Assembly: GCA_964427485.1 (NCBI GenBank)
Contig: CAYRUP010000085.1
Span: 1-8,163, forward strand
Reading direction: 5' to 3'
DNA from: CAYRUP01 sp964427485
GTDB lineage: Bacteria; Pseudomonadota; Gammaproteobacteria; DSM-16500
Length of the DNA stretch: 8,163 nt
Part shown: one piece after another, positions 6,166-8,163 of the stretch
How the letters are laid out: each line of letters opens with the position of its first letter
Position numbering within the stretch: position 1 is the first letter of the stretch
Position numbers and translations under genes: made by a program
The notes under the pieces: model-generated
Databases searched by the model: none
The model's input: the letters and a program-made list of their open reading frames with translations, nothing else
Told to the model about the DNA's origin: nothing

Positions 6166-8139
6166 GTGGAGAAACATTTTTTATCAATTGCACTCATCAT
6201 TATGCTATTACCGTTAGCCGGTTCGCTAATTGCGGGATTGCTCGGTAAAAAAATCGGTCGTCGAGCCACGCATTGGGTCACGGTTTCATTTGTCGGTATT
6301 GCATTTGTGCTGGCGAGCTATTTATTTGCTGCTATCGTTTTGTTGGGTTATCCAACGCAAGATGGCATTGTCTATACTTGGATTAGTTCAGGTTCATTTC
6401 ATTTTGATGTCGCATTATTGCTTGATCGCTTGAGTGCAACGATGGTGTTTGTTGTCACGTTTGTTTCCTTCATGGTGCATATCTACACCATTGGTTACAT
6501 GGCGGATGATCCCGGTTATCAACGTTTTTTTAGTTATGTTTCCTTATTTACCTTCGCAATGCTGACATTGGTTTTGGCCGATAATTTTCTCTTAATGTTT
6601 TTTGGTTGGGAAGGTGTTGGTCTCGTGTCCTATTTGCTGATTGGTTTTTGGTTTAAGCGAGAATCTGCCGTATTTGGGAGTTTAAAAGCGTTTCTAGCTA
6701 ATCGTCTTGGCGATATTGGTTTTATTCTGGGTTTAGCGGCTATCCTAATGTATTTTGGTCAAGTCGATTATCAATATGTTTTCACGAATGTGACATCGAT
6801 TGCCGATAAAACCATCCGCGTGCTTCCAGGGATACATGCTTCTGCCATTACCGTGATTTGTATTTTGCTTTTCATTGGCGCGATGGGGAAATCCGCGCAA
6901 GTTCCATTGCATGTTTGGTTACCTGAATCGATGGAAGGTCCCACTCCGATTTCTGCGCTCATCCATGCAGCGACCATGGTAACTGCCGGTATTTACATGG
7001 TAGCGCGTTGTTCGCCGCTCTTTGAATATTCACCAACCGCGTTAAGTTTTGTGATTGTGATCGGCGCGACGACCTGTTTATTTATGGGGATACTCGCTGT
7101 ATTTCATCATGATATTAAACGCGTGATTGCTTATTCAACTTTATCCCAATTGGGTTATATGGCGGTGGCGCTGGGTGCATCGGCTTATGATGCAGCGATT
7201 TTTCATTTAGTGACGCATGCTTTCTTTAAGGCATTACTCTTTTTGGCGGCAGGTTCCGTCATTATTGGTTTGCACCATGAACAAGACATGCGAAAAATGG
7301 GCGGGCTTGCAACGTATATGCCAATTACTTATCTCACATTTGCGATTGGCGCATTGGCGTTGGCGGCGATTCCACCGTTTGCCGGATTTTATTCAAAAGA
7401 TGCCATCATTGAAGCCACGCATTTATCGACGATACCGGGCGCGCATTATGCGTATTTCTGCGTTTTGGCGGGTGCTTTTATCACGCCACTTTATATTTTT
7501 CGTGCTTTGTTTTTAACATTCCATGGCAAGTCGCATTTCGATGCCGAAACGAAAAAACAATTAAAAGAATCACCTTGGGTCGTCTTGATTCCATTAATCG
7601 CATTGGCTGTGCCAAGTGTAATTGCCGGTGGAATTTTAGTGGGTCCCATGTTATTTGCAACGCCCCATTTATTAGGCGACAGTATTTTTGTGTTGCCTGC
7701 GCATGATGTATTGCAAAAACTCGGACAAGATTTTCATGGTGCTGCAAAAATGGCACTCGAAGCAGGACGTTCATTGCCACTTTGGTTGGCATTGGCTGGT
7801 ATTGTGACAGCATGGATATTTAATTTAGGTGTACCGCGTCTTGCTGAAAATTTGAAAAAACGTTTTTCATTGTTGTATGCAATCATGGTGCAAAAATATG
7901 GTTTTGATGATTTTAACCAAATTGTATTTGTGCACGGCAGCCGTAAGTTAGGAAATTTTTTATATACGGTGTGTGATTTGCTCTTTATTGATGGTTTGTT
8001 TGTGAATGGTTCAGGAAAATTGATTCGTGGTTTGGCGCGTGTCTCTCGCCGCATGCAGACTGGTTATATGTATCATTATGCATTAGCGATGGTAGTGGGC
8101 CTGGTCGCATTTCTTGGTTGGCTTTTGCTAGGATTTTGA
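6166..8139 (+). CDS. nuoL: NADH-quinone oxidoreductase subunit L (antiporter-like proton channel with lateral helix)
   Basis: This ND5-type subunit at the far end of the membrane arm is homologous to Mrp antiporter subunits and is thought to move one proton per cycle. The 657 residues form many hydrophobic helices. Conserved charged sites seen are E149 in FFGWEGVGLVSYLLIGFW (145-162), D183 in NRLGDIGF, K242 in GAMGKSAQVPLHVWLPE (238-254), H267 in PTPISALIHAATMVTAG (259-275), H351 and K355 in HAFFKALLFL, and K411-D412 in FYSKDAI. The C-terminal part (about 530-657) has the amphipathic lateral helix region followed by a last transmembrane segment (about 637-656). The start is GTG, supported by an AAGGA site. 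nuoM starts 4 bases after the stop. The gene is complete with no defects seen. Confidence 0.97.
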   Translation: MEKHFLSIALIIMLLPLAGSLIAGLLGKKIGRRATHWVTVSFVGIAFVLASYLFAAIVLLGYPTQDGIVYTWISSGSFHFDVALLLDRLSATMVFVVTFVSFMVHIYTIGYMADDPGYQRFFSYVSLFTFAMLTLVLADNFLLMFFGWEGVGLVSYLLIGFWFKRESAVFGSLKAFLANRLGDIGFILGLAAILMYFGQVDYQYVFTNVTSIADKTIRVLPGIHASAITVICILLFIGAMGKSAQVPLHVWLPESMEGPTPISALIHAATMVTAGIYMVARCSPLFEYSPTALSFVIVIGATTCLFMGILAVFHHDIKRVIAYSTLSQLGYMAVALGASAYDAAIFHLVTHAFFKALLFLAAGSVIIGLHHEQDMRKMGGLATYMPITYLTFAIGALALAAIPPFAGFYSKDAIIEATHLSTIPGAHYAYFCVLAGAFITPLYIFRALFLTFHGKSHFDAETKKQLKESPWVVLIPLIALAVPSVIAGGILVGPMLFATPHLLGDSIFVLPAHDVLQKLGQDFHGAAKMALEAGRSLPLWLALAGIVTAWIFNLGVPRLAENLKKRFSLLYAIMVQKYGFDDFNQIVFVHGSRKLGNFLYTVCDLLFIDGLFVNGSGKLIRGLARVSRRMQTGYMYHYALAMVVGLVAFLGWLLLGF

Positions 8140-8143
8140 TTTT

Positions 8144-8163
8144 ATGTTGCTGCATTCTTCGCT
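8144..8163 (+). CDS. nuoM: NADH-quinone oxidoreductase subunit M, first codons only (partial)
   Basis: An ATG opens 4 bases after the nuoL stop, with AGGA (8130-8133) 10 bases upstream. It reads MLLHSS before the window ends. The gene is called from position, because nuoM, an ND4-type antiporter-like subunit, follows nuoL in proteobacterial nuo operons. The beginning MLLHS is also compatible with its first membrane helix. Six residues are too few for an independent identification. Confidence 0.7.

Overview
This window is an internal slice of a nuo operon encoding the proton-pumping NADH:quinone oxidoreductase (respiratory complex I). All genes lie on the + strand and are packed end to end: the tail of nuoE, complete nuoF, nuoG, nuoH, nuoI, nuoJ, nuoK and nuoL, and the first codons of nuoM. 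The longest gap between genes is 18 bases. I see no tRNA, rRNA, CRISPR array, transposase gene, internal terminator or convincing internal promoter. The sequence carries the middle of one long polycistronic message whose promoter and terminator lie outside the window.

Layout: 2-52 is the last 16 codons of nuoE. 58-1323 is nuoF (NADH/FMN and cluster N3) and 1342-3693 is nuoG (clusters N1b, N4, N5). These are the electron-input subunits. 3690-4724 is nuoH (quinone-site membrane subunit) and 4728-5216 is nuoI (clusters N6a and N6b), which link the peripheral arm to the membrane. 5235-5837 nuoJ, 5854-6162 nuoK, 6166-8139 nuoL and 8144 onward nuoM are the membrane-arm subunits that move protons. 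Electrons pass from NADH through FMN and N3 (NuoF), then N1b, N4 and N5 (NuoG), N6a and N6b (NuoI) and on to quinone at the NuoH interface. The energy released drives the antiporter-like subunits.

Organism: the gene order, the moderately AT-rich base composition and the protein style fit a proteobacterium, and I favour a gammaproteobacterium of the Legionellales/Coxiella type. That style includes a NuoG of about 780 residues without an N7 cluster and a NuoJ with a charged tail ending in RLVKM plus a few residues. The taxonomic placement is recognition from memory and was not tested by a search.

The one feature that does not belong to an ordinary nuo operon is a perfect 26-bp inverted repeat with an 18-base loop (3298-3367) inside nuoG. 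It is read through in frame and adds a peptide beginning CHPERSEGS and ending ILRCAQDD. It looks like a small palindromic repeat element inserted into a tolerant linker of an essential-type respiratory subunit, comparable in behaviour to the Rickettsia palindromic elements. I found no undescribed multi-gene system here.
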